Below are positions 7,778 to 15,927 of a stretch of DNA of 64,000 bases, in pieces. Under the pieces are notes generated by a model that saw only the letters and a program-made list of their open reading frames with translations, was not told the origin of the DNA and made no database searches. Source of the DNA: M3007 sp964646615 (GTDB taxonomy: Bacteria; Bacteroidota; Bacteroidia; Chitinophagales; Saprospiraceae); contig CAZYEV010000088.1 in assembly GCA_964646615.1 (NCBI GenBank), positions 135,613-199,612 on the forward strand, in the 5' to 3' direction. How positions within the stretch are numbered: position 1 is the stretch's first letter; every line of letters starts with the position of its first letter. Position numbers and translations under genes: made by a program.

Positions 7778-9370
7778 TTACTCCTTTTCTTGCTGCAATG
7801 CCTCTAAGGTACTGGCCGGCAGGTTGCGCAGGTCTAAAATCATCAGGCCGTCCAAGCAGTCGGAAAACAGCGGGTCCACATTGAAGCCGATAAAGCGGGC
7901 ATTTTGCCGCAGATATTGCCGGAAGAGCACCGGCACTTTGAAATGCTCGGGCTCCATGGCCTCGATGAGGTTTTCTAAGGCATCAAATTCGCCGTGCAGC
8001 ATTTCGGCCAACAGCCGTGTGTCCACCGATTTGGTGCGTACGCGGAAGGGTTTGCGAGGCTTCACGAAGCGCGCCATTTCCTTATCGAAGCAATAGCGCT
8101 TCAGAAACTCCACAATGACCGACCGGGAAGCGTCCGAAAACTGCTTGCTGATGCTCACTGGCCCGTACAGGTAGCGGTAATGAGGATGGGCGAGCAGAAA
8201 ATGGAGGATGCCCTTCCACAGCAAAAACAGCGGGAGCCGATGGCGCTGGTAGTCGGGCACTACATACGAACGGCCCAGCTCTACGGCTTTTTCTAAGATA
8301 GGATAAAAGGCCGGCTGAATTTTGAACAGGCTATTGACGTACAGGCCATTGACGCCAAAACGGCGCAAGATGCGGTCGCCCTGCCCCAGCCGATAGCCGC
8401 CAACGATGCGACCGGCTTTGCGGTCCCAGATGATGAGCTGCAGGTAATACAGGTCGTATTCGTCCATGTCGCGTGGTTTGCCCACGCCCTCGCCCACGGC
8501 GCGAAAGGTCAGCTCGCGCAGGCGTCCTATCTCGAACATGGCGTTGGGTATGGCCGAAAACGGAGCGACGTACACATCGAAGTCGCCGCGCGAAGTCATC
8601 AGGCACTCGGGTGGTAGCGAGGCGATGTCCCGGCGCACCAGCTCGGCATCTACCGGCTCGGCTAAAGGCTGTGGAGCAGCGCTCGCGTGAGCGGTGTAGT
8701 GGCTCGGATGAATGTCAAAGTCAGTGCCCAGTGAGAAGATTTTCGCCTGCAAGAACTTGCTCCACAGGAGTTTGCTGTCGAGTTCGGCCAGGTCTTCCGG
8801 CAAAATGGGCGGCCCAATGCGCACCTGCACCACGATGGGTTGCTCAGGCGTAGAGCGTGCCAGGCCGCTCAGCAGTGCTCGCCACAGGTTGGCCCGCTGG
8901 GCCGAGTCCGCTTTCAGATGAACGGGCACAATCGGTACGCCTGTTTTGCGCAGCTGGCGCACTATCTGTGGGCGCAGCAGGTTGCGCGGCAGGTCGCCTA
9001 ACGGGTTTTCGGAGAAATCCACTACGACACCTACCGAAACGCCCTTTTCTACGTAGCGGGCCACCTTTTTAGCAAAATTGATGCGCAGCAGCCGGTCTTC
9101 CAGCTTGCGGCGCATGGGGCGTATCGCATACGGGCGGAGCACCTCGGTCAGCGGAGTAGGGTAGGGGTGCAGCACTTTGGCTCCCTCAGCGCTTTGAGCC
9201 ATTAAATACAACAGTATCCATTCATCCACACCCGGCAGCAACTGATTGCAGACAAACACAGCAGCGGGCATTCGGCTCAGCTGCTTCCGGTCAAAGTCAT
9301 CCAACTCCAGCTGCACCCGGGCTTCCGCCAGGCGGCTTTGGGCGATCTCTAAAATTTTTTCAGCGCGCAT
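7778..9370 (-). CDS. Two-domain acyltransferase (PlsC-like + OlsB/GNAT-like), aminolipid synthesis candidate
   Basis: A 530-residue protein. Residues 1 to about 250 resemble a lysophospholipid acyltransferase (PVFVCN-type strand, later VGVVVDFSENPLGD and TGVPIVPVHL). Residues about 270-530 match the OlsB-like GNAT N-acyltransferase domain of ornithine/glycine lipid enzymes (ECLMTSRGDFDVYVAP, ELTFRAVGEGVGK, DEYDLYYLQLIIWD, GGYRLG, LELGRSYV-like VELGRSYVVPDYQ). This order matches OlsF, the bifunctional enzyme known from Serratia and Flavobacterium. The usual NHxxxxD catalytic motif of the first domain reads NQLLPGVDEW here: the His is Gln. O-acylation may therefore be lost, leaving N-acylation. 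Start ATG 9370 is chosen because the longer frame to 9559 overlaps lycopene cyclase. Confidence 0.78.
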   Translation of the reverse strand: MRAEKILEIAQSRLAEARVQLELDDFDRKQLSRMPAAVFVCNQLLPGVDEWILLYLMAQSAEGAKVLHPYPTPLTEVLRPYAIRPMRRKLEDRLLRINFAKKVARYVEKGVSVGVVVDFSENPLGDLPRNLLRPQIVRQLRKTGVPIVPVHLKADSAQRANLWRALLSGLARSTPEQPIVVQVRIGPPILPEDLAELDSKLLWSKFLQAKIFSLGTDFDIHPSHYTAHASAAPQPLAEPVDAELVRRDIASLPPECLMTSRGDFDVYVAPFSAIPNAMFEIGRLRELTFRAVGEGVGKPRDMDEYDLYYLQLIIWDRKAGRIVGGYRLGQGDRILRRFGVNGLYVNSLFKIQPAFYPILEKAVELGRSYVVPDYQRHRLPLFLLWKGILHFLLAHPHYRYLYGPVSISKQFSDASRSVIVEFLKRYCFDKEMARFVKPRKPFRVRTKSVDTRLLAEMLHGEFDALENLIEAMEPEHFKVPVLFRQYLRQNARFIGFNVDPLFSDCLDGLMILDLRNLPASTLEALQQEKE

Positions 9371-9468
9371 AAGTCGAATAGCGGAACGCTCTCCCGCCTG
9401 CAAAAATCGCCACGTGCGCCGTTTTTCCAGGGGAATGCCTGCATTTCCGCAAAAAAAGCCTTCCGGTG

Positions 9469-10713
9469 CTATTTCATCCTTCGCACCAGCACCTCCAAAA
9501 GCGCGCGCGAGAAAGGCCAGGATGGCGGAGCGCTGACGACGCGGGCGATGTCGAGCCACGAACTGTCTTCGTCCAAAAAGCGCAGCACCAGTGCAGGCGG
9601 CAGTTTTTGGAATAGGCTGGTAAACACGACGCCGCCCAGGTCGTTCTGGTTGTGCAAGACGCGCAGCAAAACGCTGTCTAACAGATGAAAAAGCGGGCGG
9701 GTGCGCAGGTGTCGGGTGTCGGGTGTGCCCGTTTGCGCCCAGGCGCTTGCAAATGCGCGGGCACGCCGTAGGGTGCGCTTGAAGGCATAACCACTGGAGG
9801 CCTTCACGAAGCCACCGGCAGTGCCGATGTGAATAACCCGGCCTTCGCCGCGTTTCGGAAAAGCGTAGTCGGTCATGGGAATAATGCCAAACTCCTCTTC
9901 CGCTACCTCATACTGGCGCAGGCCAAGGTATTGGTGCAGGTACTGGCGCAGCGCTTCGTCGTAGGCAGCGGCAGGCAGCAATGCCGGCGAAAAGATGGTA
10001 AACTCCACCAACGCCCGATGGGCCGAAAGCGGCAGCACATAGACGAAGCGCGTTTCGCCCTGTTGCTCGATGCGGAAGTCCATGAACGTCATGGCTTTGG
10101 GGTCAAAGACCGGCTCCAGCGTTTCCACCAGCCAGCCTTTGAAGTGTTGAAGCAAAAAAGTGGCGCGCCCCGGCGGAGGGCCTCCTGCGGGTGCCGACAG
10201 CGGTGGCTGCCACAGGCTGGTCGTTCCTTCGGGCAACAGCCGCACAGGCGTAAAGGCGGAGTTGAGGACAACCTCGCCCGCGAAATCACCCGCATCCGTG
10301 CGCACGACGCCACTTTCCGGGCAAATGTCCCGAATGTTGGCCACTAAGCACTGGACATTAGGCCACCGACCCAGCTCGCCCTCGGCCCACCGATAAAAAT
10401 CAAGCCCGCGCACCATGCGATACCGGTAAGGCGCAATGTCGAGCGTAGCCTCGAAACCCGGCGCCAGGAAGCGACATCCGTCCCACGAGCGGTGCACCAC
10501 CGGCGGAATGGGTTCGTCGTCGGTAGCCCAAAAGCACCAGGTGCGGTCGTTGTGCTGCTTGCGGTCGCGGTCTATGAGTAGAATGCGCTTTTGCTGAAAG
10601 AACGGGTGCCGCAGCATTTCAACAGCGGTGGTCAGACCCGCCAGACCCGCGCCGGCAAAGACAATATCGTACGATTGGGTTTTAATGTCGGTGTTGTTCA
10701 CAAATAGCAACAA
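9469..10713 (-). CDS. crtY: Lycopene beta-cyclase
   Basis: A 414-residue FAD-dependent enzyme of the CrtY/CrtL family. The N-terminal Rossmann motif is VFAGAGLAGLTTAVEML, followed by the family block DRTWCFWATDD (about residue 57) and later GTAGGFVKASSGYAF, where the dinucleotide-binding C-terminal helix sits. It closes lycopene ends to beta-rings for carotenoid pigments. No other carotenoid gene is in the window. No ATG fits: the frame opens after a TAA with TTG at 10713 and 10710 and GTG at 10701, any of which could initiate; 10713 is given. The upstream TlpA-like gene ends 12 bases before it, so the genes are probably co-transcribed. Confidence 0.9.
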   Translation of the reverse strand: MLLFVNNTDIKTQSYDIVFAGAGLAGLTTAVEMLRHPFFQQKRILLIDRDRKQHNDRTWCFWATDDEPIPPVVHRSWDGCRFLAPGFEATLDIAPYRYRMVRGLDFYRWAEGELGRWPNVQCLVANIRDICPESGVVRTDAGDFAGEVVLNSAFTPVRLLPEGTTSLWQPPLSAPAGGPPPGRATFLLQHFKGWLVETLEPVFDPKAMTFMDFRIEQQGETRFVYVLPLSAHRALVEFTIFSPALLPAAAYDEALRQYLHQYLGLRQYEVAEEEFGIIPMTDYAFPKRGEGRVIHIGTAGGFVKASSGYAFKRTLRRARAFASAWAQTGTPDTRHLRTRPLFHLLDSVLLRVLHNQNDLGGVVFTSLFQKLPPALVLRFLDEDSSWLDIARVVSAPPSWPFSRALLEVLVRRMK

Positions 10714-10725
10714 GGTATGGCCTTA

Positions 10726-12045
10726 TCACTCCTGTGCCAGCTGGCGCATGAGCGCGGCAAATTTTTCCTGAAAGTCGGCGTACTTCGAGGTGGCCGGCCC
10801 ATCGAAGCCCGTGTGGATGCTGCGCACGCGGTTTTGCTTGTCCAATATCATCATCGTCGGAAACGCCATGACGTGGGAAAGCGCCGGAAAGACCTCCTCT
10901 GCGGCTTTTTTGTCGGCTTTTCCGGCATAAACCACTTCGAAGGGCAGGCCCAGACGCTGTTTGTATGTGAGCAGGTGTGCGTTAACGGCTTCCGGTTTTA
11001 CACGCTCGAAGGCGAAGCCAACGACGCGCATTTGGGCGGCTACGTCCGGATTTTTTTTCATAAAATCAGCCAAAAAGCGCGCCTCATCTAAGCAGTTGGG
11101 GCACCAGGTGCCCATAATGGTAAAGACTTTGATTTTGCCCTCAAATTCCGGTCCCGGGAAAACGAGGCGTTTGCCTTCGGGCGTGGTGAGGTCGAAGGCA
11201 ATGCGAGTTACGCCGGCTTTCAGGGTTGTGAGCGAGTCCGGGTGGCTGAGCTGGAAGGTAGCGTCGCGCCAGGCTTTCCACAGCGTTCGGTAGTGCGTTC
11301 CGGAGCGGAATTCACCTTGCAGGCTTCCGTCGGGCTGGATGCTGCCCGAGAAGAGGAAGGCGTGTGCGCCGTCGAAGGCCGAGAGCCAGAACTTGCGCCC
11401 CTGAACGGTGCCTTCCAGAAAGCGGTAATCGCCCGTTTCGGTGCGGAAGGTACCTTCTAAGTGGTTGCCCGTCTGGCGAAATTCGCCGATGGCTTTCTGC
11501 GGTTTATCCTCCTCGATGCCAAAGAGGGCGGCCCATTGGCCCGACAGGTCGGCCGCGGGCTTCTGGTTGAGCGTGGTGAAGCGGTAGTTGCGGCCGGCGT
11601 GGGCGTAGAAGGGGATGCGGTAGTTGTCTTTGGTCGTTACGACCCATTCGCCCTGCATGGCGCCGCCGCGCACTTCAATGTGCAGATAAGTGGCGTATTC
11701 GGGAAAAAACACGTTGAATGTATCGCGCGCTTGCGAGCGGTCGCGCCCGTACTGAATACTATCGCAGCGTATGCGTTCGGGGCCGTTGTGGATTTCTATG
11801 TAAAACTGCTCGTCGTTTATGTACTTGACCTCGAACAGAAAAGGAATTTCACCCTCGCGAAACTGCTCGGTAAGGGTGAAAATGGTGTCCTTGTCTCGCA
11901 CAGGCACACTAAACTTCTCCAATTCCAGTACGCCGCGCCAGATACCCGGCGCTACGCGGGTGTAAGCCGTATTGGTGGTAATGCAGCTCCACAGCGTCAG
12001 GGCAGCCACTGCCAGGACGCCGGCCATGAGTAAGGTGTTGCGCAT
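10726..12045 (-). CDS. TlpA-like thioredoxin-fold lipoprotein
   Basis: A 439-residue lipoprotein: signal peptide with lipobox-like LTLWSC at residues 17-22, a long N-terminal region rich in beta structure with Tyr/Phe/Trp strands (DUF4369-like in position but not clearly assignable), and a C-terminal TlpA/AhpC-TSA thioredoxin domain from about residue 290. The active site is TWCPNC, a CxxC with Pro-Asn between the cysteines. It would act as a periplasmic thiol-disulfide reductant anchored to a membrane. Its target is unknown. The upstream frame extension to 12129 lacks signal-peptide logic, so ATG 12045 is used. Confidence 0.82.
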   Translation of the reverse strand: MRNTLLMAGVLAVAALTLWSCITTNTAYTRVAPGIWRGVLELEKFSVPVRDKDTIFTLTEQFREGEIPFLFEVKYINDEQFYIEIHNGPERIRCDSIQYGRDRSQARDTFNVFFPEYATYLHIEVRGGAMQGEWVVTTKDNYRIPFYAHAGRNYRFTTLNQKPAADLSGQWAALFGIEEDKPQKAIGEFRQTGNHLEGTFRTETGDYRFLEGTVQGRKFWLSAFDGAHAFLFSGSIQPDGSLQGEFRSGTHYRTLWKAWRDATFQLSHPDSLTTLKAGVTRIAFDLTTPEGKRLVFPGPEFEGKIKVFTIMGTWCPNCLDEARFLADFMKKNPDVAAQMRVVGFAFERVKPEAVNAHLLTYKQRLGLPFEVVYAGKADKKAAEEVFPALSHVMAFPTMMILDKQNRVRSIHTGFDGPATSKYADFQEKFAALMRQLAQE

Positions 12046-12208
12046 AGGTGTAAGTCTGTTGGATGGATTGGCTGACAGGCAATGCATAGCACAACCCGTA
12101 TAACCGCGCGGAAGGGTCTTGGTTGGCAAACTTCTGTTTTTTGTGCTTCAGACGGGCAAATTTGCGACGACGGCGTCACTCGGGCCAGGCGTTGCCTTTG
12201 AGCAACAA

Positions 12209-12236
12209 AATAGCAGGGCCCCCTCTGGGTGCTATT
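12209..12236 (-). terminator. Probable terminator of the paaG-like gene
   Basis: On the - strand an AATAGCA/TGCTATT stem encloses a GC-rich centre (CCC...GGG) and is followed by TTGTTG. It starts ten bases after the stop of the isomerase gene. The T-tract is imperfect. Confidence 0.5.
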
Positions 12237-12245
12237 GTCAGCCGG

Positions 12246-13025
12246 TTACTCTCCTCGAAATACGGGCTTTCGTTTTTCCAGAAACGCGGCTACGCCTTCC
12301 TGATAGTCGTGGGTTTGGCCGGCCTGAGTTTGCAGGTCGTCCTCTAAGGCGAGTTGCGCATTGAAGTCGTTGCTGAAGGCGCGATTGAGTGCGCGTTTGG
12401 TCATGCCTAAGGCGCGTGTGGGCATTTGGGCCAGTGTTTCGGCGATGCGCAGGCTTTCGGCGGCGAAGGCATCATCGGGGAAAACCTTCCAGATGAGGCC
12501 CATTGCGGCGGCTTCTTCGGCGCTGATTTTATCGGAGAGCATCATGAGGGCGGTAGCGCGTTGCAGGCCGACGAGTCGGGGCAGCGTCCAGGTGCCGCCA
12601 CTGTCGGGGATGAGGCCGATTTTGGAGAAGGCCTGGGTGAATGAAGCAGAGGCTGTTGCCACGGTGATGTCGCAGGCGAAAGCAATGTTGGCCCCGGCGC
12701 CGGCAGCTACGCCGTTGACGGCACAAACGACGGGTTTTTCTAAGTTGCGAATGGCGCGCACCATGGGGTTGTAGCCCGAAGCCAGAATGTCGTGCAGCGC
12801 TGGCCCGTTGGGGTCAACGACTTCCTGCAAATCCTGCCCGGCGCAGAAAGCCCGACCGGCCCCCGTCAGATAGACGGCGCGGATGCCGTCTTCATTGCGG
12901 CACAGGTCGAGCGCTGTGAGCACTTCCTGTCGCATAGCATGGTGCATAGAATTGAAAACCGACGGCCGGTTGAGGGTGATACGGGCAACGCCGTTTTCGA
13001 CCGACCAGAGAATGTGTTCAAACAT
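12246..13025 (-). CDS. paaG: Enoyl-CoA hydratase/isomerase, PaaG-like
   Basis: A 259-residue crotonase-fold enzyme. Hallmarks are GRAFCAGQDL (oxyanion hole), NGVAAGAGANIAFACD, and especially YNPMVRAIRNLEKP and LIPDSGGTWTLPRLVGLQRA, which resemble the 1,2-epoxyphenylacetyl-CoA isomerase PaaG more than generic enoyl-CoA hydratases. In the aerobic phenylacetate pathway PaaG converts ring-1,2-epoxyphenylacetyl-CoA to the oxepin. No other paa gene is present here, so either the pathway genes lie elsewhere or the enzyme serves another CoA-ester isomerisation. It lies downstream of the formate dehydrogenase operon with an 84-base gap. Confidence 0.8.
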   Translation of the reverse strand: MFEHILWSVENGVARITLNRPSVFNSMHHAMRQEVLTALDLCRNEDGIRAVYLTGAGRAFCAGQDLQEVVDPNGPALHDILASGYNPMVRAIRNLEKPVVCAVNGVAAGAGANIAFACDITVATASASFTQAFSKIGLIPDSGGTWTLPRLVGLQRATALMMLSDKISAEEAAAMGLIWKVFPDDAFAAESLRIAETLAQMPTRALGMTKRALNRAFSNDFNAQLALEDDLQTQAGQTHDYQEGVAAFLEKRKPVFRGE

Positions 13026-13109
13026 GAGGATGGGTTATAGCTGCGAAGTCAAAACATGTACCCCGCCTTGCAGGGCGGCTTCGTAAAACGTCGAAGTGGT
13101 GTCAGTGTT

Positions 13110-15860
13110 CTAAGCGTGCTGTTCGGATGCTTCCAGCATGGCCCGGCGCGCACCTTTGGACTTGCGAATACGCACGGCCACTACCTTGTACTCGGGGCAG
13201 AGCGCGTCCGTGTCGCGTTCGTCGGAGGTTACCAGATTGAGCATCAGGTCGGGGAAGTGAAACGTGGTGCTCAGCACGCCTGGGCGCACCTCGTCGGTCA
13301 GGCGGGCCTTGATGTCCACCTTGCCGCGGGGCGATTCAACGCATACCCAATCGCCGTCGGCAATTTGATGGCGTGCGGCATCGTCGGGGTGTATGAGCAG
13401 CACGTCTTCGCGCAGGATTTCAGCGTTGCGTGTGCGGCGCGTCATGGTGCCGCAGTTGTAGTGCTCCAGTTCGCGGTTGGTGGTCAGGATGTAGGGATAT
13501 TCTTTGGCATACCGCTCCAGTTCGCGTGTTTCCTGGAAGTCGGAGAATTGGAAGGCGCCCAGCCCACGCTTGAAGGTATCCACGTGCAGCACTTCGGTGT
13601 CGGCGCCGTCGGGCCGAACGGGCCACTGCTTGCCGTTAGCGCCGAGTTCGTCCCAGCGGACGCCGGCGAAGAAGGGCACGATTTGCGAGATTTCTTCGAG
13701 CAGCGTCTTCGGGTCGTAGTCGGGCTGCGGATAGCCCATGCGGTTCATGATGTCCACCACTATCTGACCGTCGCTCTTGGTGCCGGGCAAGGGCGGCACC
13801 ACCTGATTGACGCGCTGGATGCGGCGCTCGCCGTTGGTGAACGTACCGCTCTTTTCTAAGAACGACGCGCCGGGCAACACCACGGTGGCGTACTTGCACG
13901 TCTCGCTGAAAAAGATTTCCTGCACTACCAGCAAGTCGAGTTTCTCCAAAGCGGCGATAACCTTGTGCGTGTTCGGGTCGGTCTGCACCAGGTCTTCGCC
14001 CATGACCCACAGGGCTTTGAGCTTGCCTTCGAGGGCGGCTTCGTACATCTGCGGGATCTTGTAACCGATGTGCATCGGCAATTTGGCGCCGTAGAACTGC
14101 TCGTAGCGGGCGTGCACTTCAGGGTTGGTAACATCTAAGTAGCCCGCGCCCTGGTGAGGCTGGCAACCCATATCGGCAGCGCCCTGCACATTGTTCTGGC
14201 CGCGCAAGGGGTTGACGCCAACGCCGCGGCGGCCAATATTGCCCGTTACCATAGCCAGATCGGCGATGAGCATCACCGTCAGGGTGCCTTGCGAATGTTC
14301 GGTAACGCCCAGCCCGTGGAACGACATGGCGGCTTCGGCTTTGGCATACGTGAGTGCGGCGGCGCGCACCTGCTCGCGCGGGACACCGCAGGCGGCCTCC
14401 AGCCGGTCGAGGTCCAGGCCCAGAATTTGCTGACGGAAGCCCTCGTAACCCTCCGTGCGCTGAGCGATAAACTCGCGGTCTTCCAGCCCTTCGGAAATGA
14501 TGTAATAAAGCATCATTTGCAATAGCGGCACGTTGGAGCCCGGGCGCAGCTGCAGGTGATGCGTGGCGTAGCGGGCAATCTCGGTGCGGCGTGGGTCCAC
14601 GACGATGGTTGGAATGCCTCGCATGGCCGCCTGTTTGATTTTGGCGCCCGTTACCGGATGCGCGTCTGTAGGGTTAGCGCCGATGATGAGGATGCACTTC
14701 GTGTATTTCAAATCCTCAATAGAGTTCGTGGCGGCGCCGGTGCCGAAGGTGCGTTGCATGCCCAACGCGGTGGGCGAATGGCACACGCGCGCGCAGCTGT
14801 CAATATTGTTGGTGCCAATGACGGCGCGAATGAACTTCTGCATCAGATAGTTCTCCTCGTTGGTGCAGCGGGCCGAGGAGATGCCGGCAATGGCATCGGG
14901 GCCGTATTGGGCGCGGATGGCCTGCAACTTTTCAGCAATGAAATCGTAGGCCTCGTCCCACGTAGCGGGCACGAGTTCGCCATTGCGGCGGATGAGCGGC
15001 GTGCGCAGGCGGTCGGGATGGTTGTAGAACGAAAAAGCAAAGCGGCCCTTCAGGCATGTGTGCCCCTGGTTCACTTCAGCATCGTAGGGCGCCTGAATGG
15101 ATTTGACCTGGCCATTGACCACGGCCACGTCTAAGTTGCAGCCCACGCCGCAGTAGGTGCACACGGTGCGCACTTTCTTGTCGGCAATGACCGACTTAGA
15201 CTCGAAGACATCGGAAATGGCCGACGTGGGGCAAGCCTGAGCGCAGGCGCCACAGCTGACGCAGTCGGACTCGAAAAAGCTGACGTTCAGCCCTTTGATG
15301 ATGTGGCTATCGAAGCCACGCCCGGCCATCGTGAGCACGAACTGGCCCTGCACCTCGTCGCAGGCGCGCACACAACGCGAACAGTTGATGCACTTCGACA
15401 GGTCGGACGTCATGTACGGGTGGCTGAGGTCCTTGGGGCGGTCCAGGTGCGTTTTTCCTTCAGGATAGCGCACTTTTCGGATGCCCACGTGGGCGGCCAC
15501 GTCCTGCAGTTCGCAGTTGCCGTTGACCTCGCAGGTCAGGCAGTCCAAGGGGTGGTCGGTCAGTACCAGCTCGATGATGTTGCGCCGCAGCTTCTGGATG
15601 CGCGGGCTGTCGGTGAAGACGTGGAAGTTCTCCTGCATGGGCGTATGGCACGAGGCCATCACGCGGCGCGGCCCGTCGGCAGTGAGGGCCACCTCGACGG
15701 AACAGACGCGACAGGCGCCGTAAGGCTCCAGATTGGGCGCGTCGCACAGGGTGGGCACGCTGTTTTTCCCCAGATGGCGGCGCAGGAACGACAGCACGGT
15801 TTCGCCGTCGCGCATTTCGCAGGGCTTATGGTTGATGTAGGCAAATTTTCCAGCACCCAT
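13110..15860 (-). CDS. fdhA: NAD-linked formate dehydrogenase, alpha (molybdo-bis-MGD) subunit
   Basis: A 916-residue molybdenum or tungsten enzyme. In order: 2Fe-2S ferredoxin domain (CDAPNLEPYGACRVCSVEV), a His-Cys3 cluster (HPLDCLTCEVNGNCEL), two 4Fe-4S motifs (CINCSRCVRAC; CVSCGACAQACPTSAI), then the Mo domain with CTYCGVGCNLDV and CLKGRFAF. The metal ligand is Cys in ARVCHSPT, not selenocysteine; the following His is the catalytic partner. The C-terminal molybdopterin-binding domain starts near NRELEHYNCGTMTRRT. It oxidises formate to CO2 and passes electrons to the NADH-site subunit encoded just upstream. ATG 15860 is chosen because the mature-like ferredoxin start follows directly; the longer frame to 15959 would overlap fdhB. 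Confidence 0.92.
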   Translation of the reverse strand: MGAGKFAYINHKPCEMRDGETVLSFLRRHLGKNSVPTLCDAPNLEPYGACRVCSVEVALTADGPRRVMASCHTPMQENFHVFTDSPRIQKLRRNIIELVLTDHPLDCLTCEVNGNCELQDVAAHVGIRKVRYPEGKTHLDRPKDLSHPYMTSDLSKCINCSRCVRACDEVQGQFVLTMAGRGFDSHIIKGLNVSFFESDCVSCGACAQACPTSAISDVFESKSVIADKKVRTVCTYCGVGCNLDVAVVNGQVKSIQAPYDAEVNQGHTCLKGRFAFSFYNHPDRLRTPLIRRNGELVPATWDEAYDFIAEKLQAIRAQYGPDAIAGISSARCTNEENYLMQKFIRAVIGTNNIDSCARVCHSPTALGMQRTFGTGAATNSIEDLKYTKCILIIGANPTDAHPVTGAKIKQAAMRGIPTIVVDPRRTEIARYATHHLQLRPGSNVPLLQMMLYYIISEGLEDREFIAQRTEGYEGFRQQILGLDLDRLEAACGVPREQVRAAALTYAKAEAAMSFHGLGVTEHSQGTLTVMLIADLAMVTGNIGRRGVGVNPLRGQNNVQGAADMGCQPHQGAGYLDVTNPEVHARYEQFYGAKLPMHIGYKIPQMYEAALEGKLKALWVMGEDLVQTDPNTHKVIAALEKLDLLVVQEIFFSETCKYATVVLPGASFLEKSGTFTNGERRIQRVNQVVPPLPGTKSDGQIVVDIMNRMGYPQPDYDPKTLLEEISQIVPFFAGVRWDELGANGKQWPVRPDGADTEVLHVDTFKRGLGAFQFSDFQETRELERYAKEYPYILTTNRELEHYNCGTMTRRTRNAEILREDVLLIHPDDAARHQIADGDWVCVESPRGKVDIKARLTDEVRPGVLSTTFHFPDLMLNLVTSDERDTDALCPEYKVVAVRIRKSKGARRAMLEASEQHA

Positions 15861-15927
15861 AGTTTGAGCAGTACGTTTGTAGCAGTGTGAAGGTGAGGGC
15901 AATGTTCGGGTTTTCTCCTGATTTTTC

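Noticed and set aside
13056..13859. 267-codon + strand frame at the end of the formate dehydrogenase gene
   Set aside because: Antisense to the conserved molybdopterin-binding domain; no independent evidence of coding.
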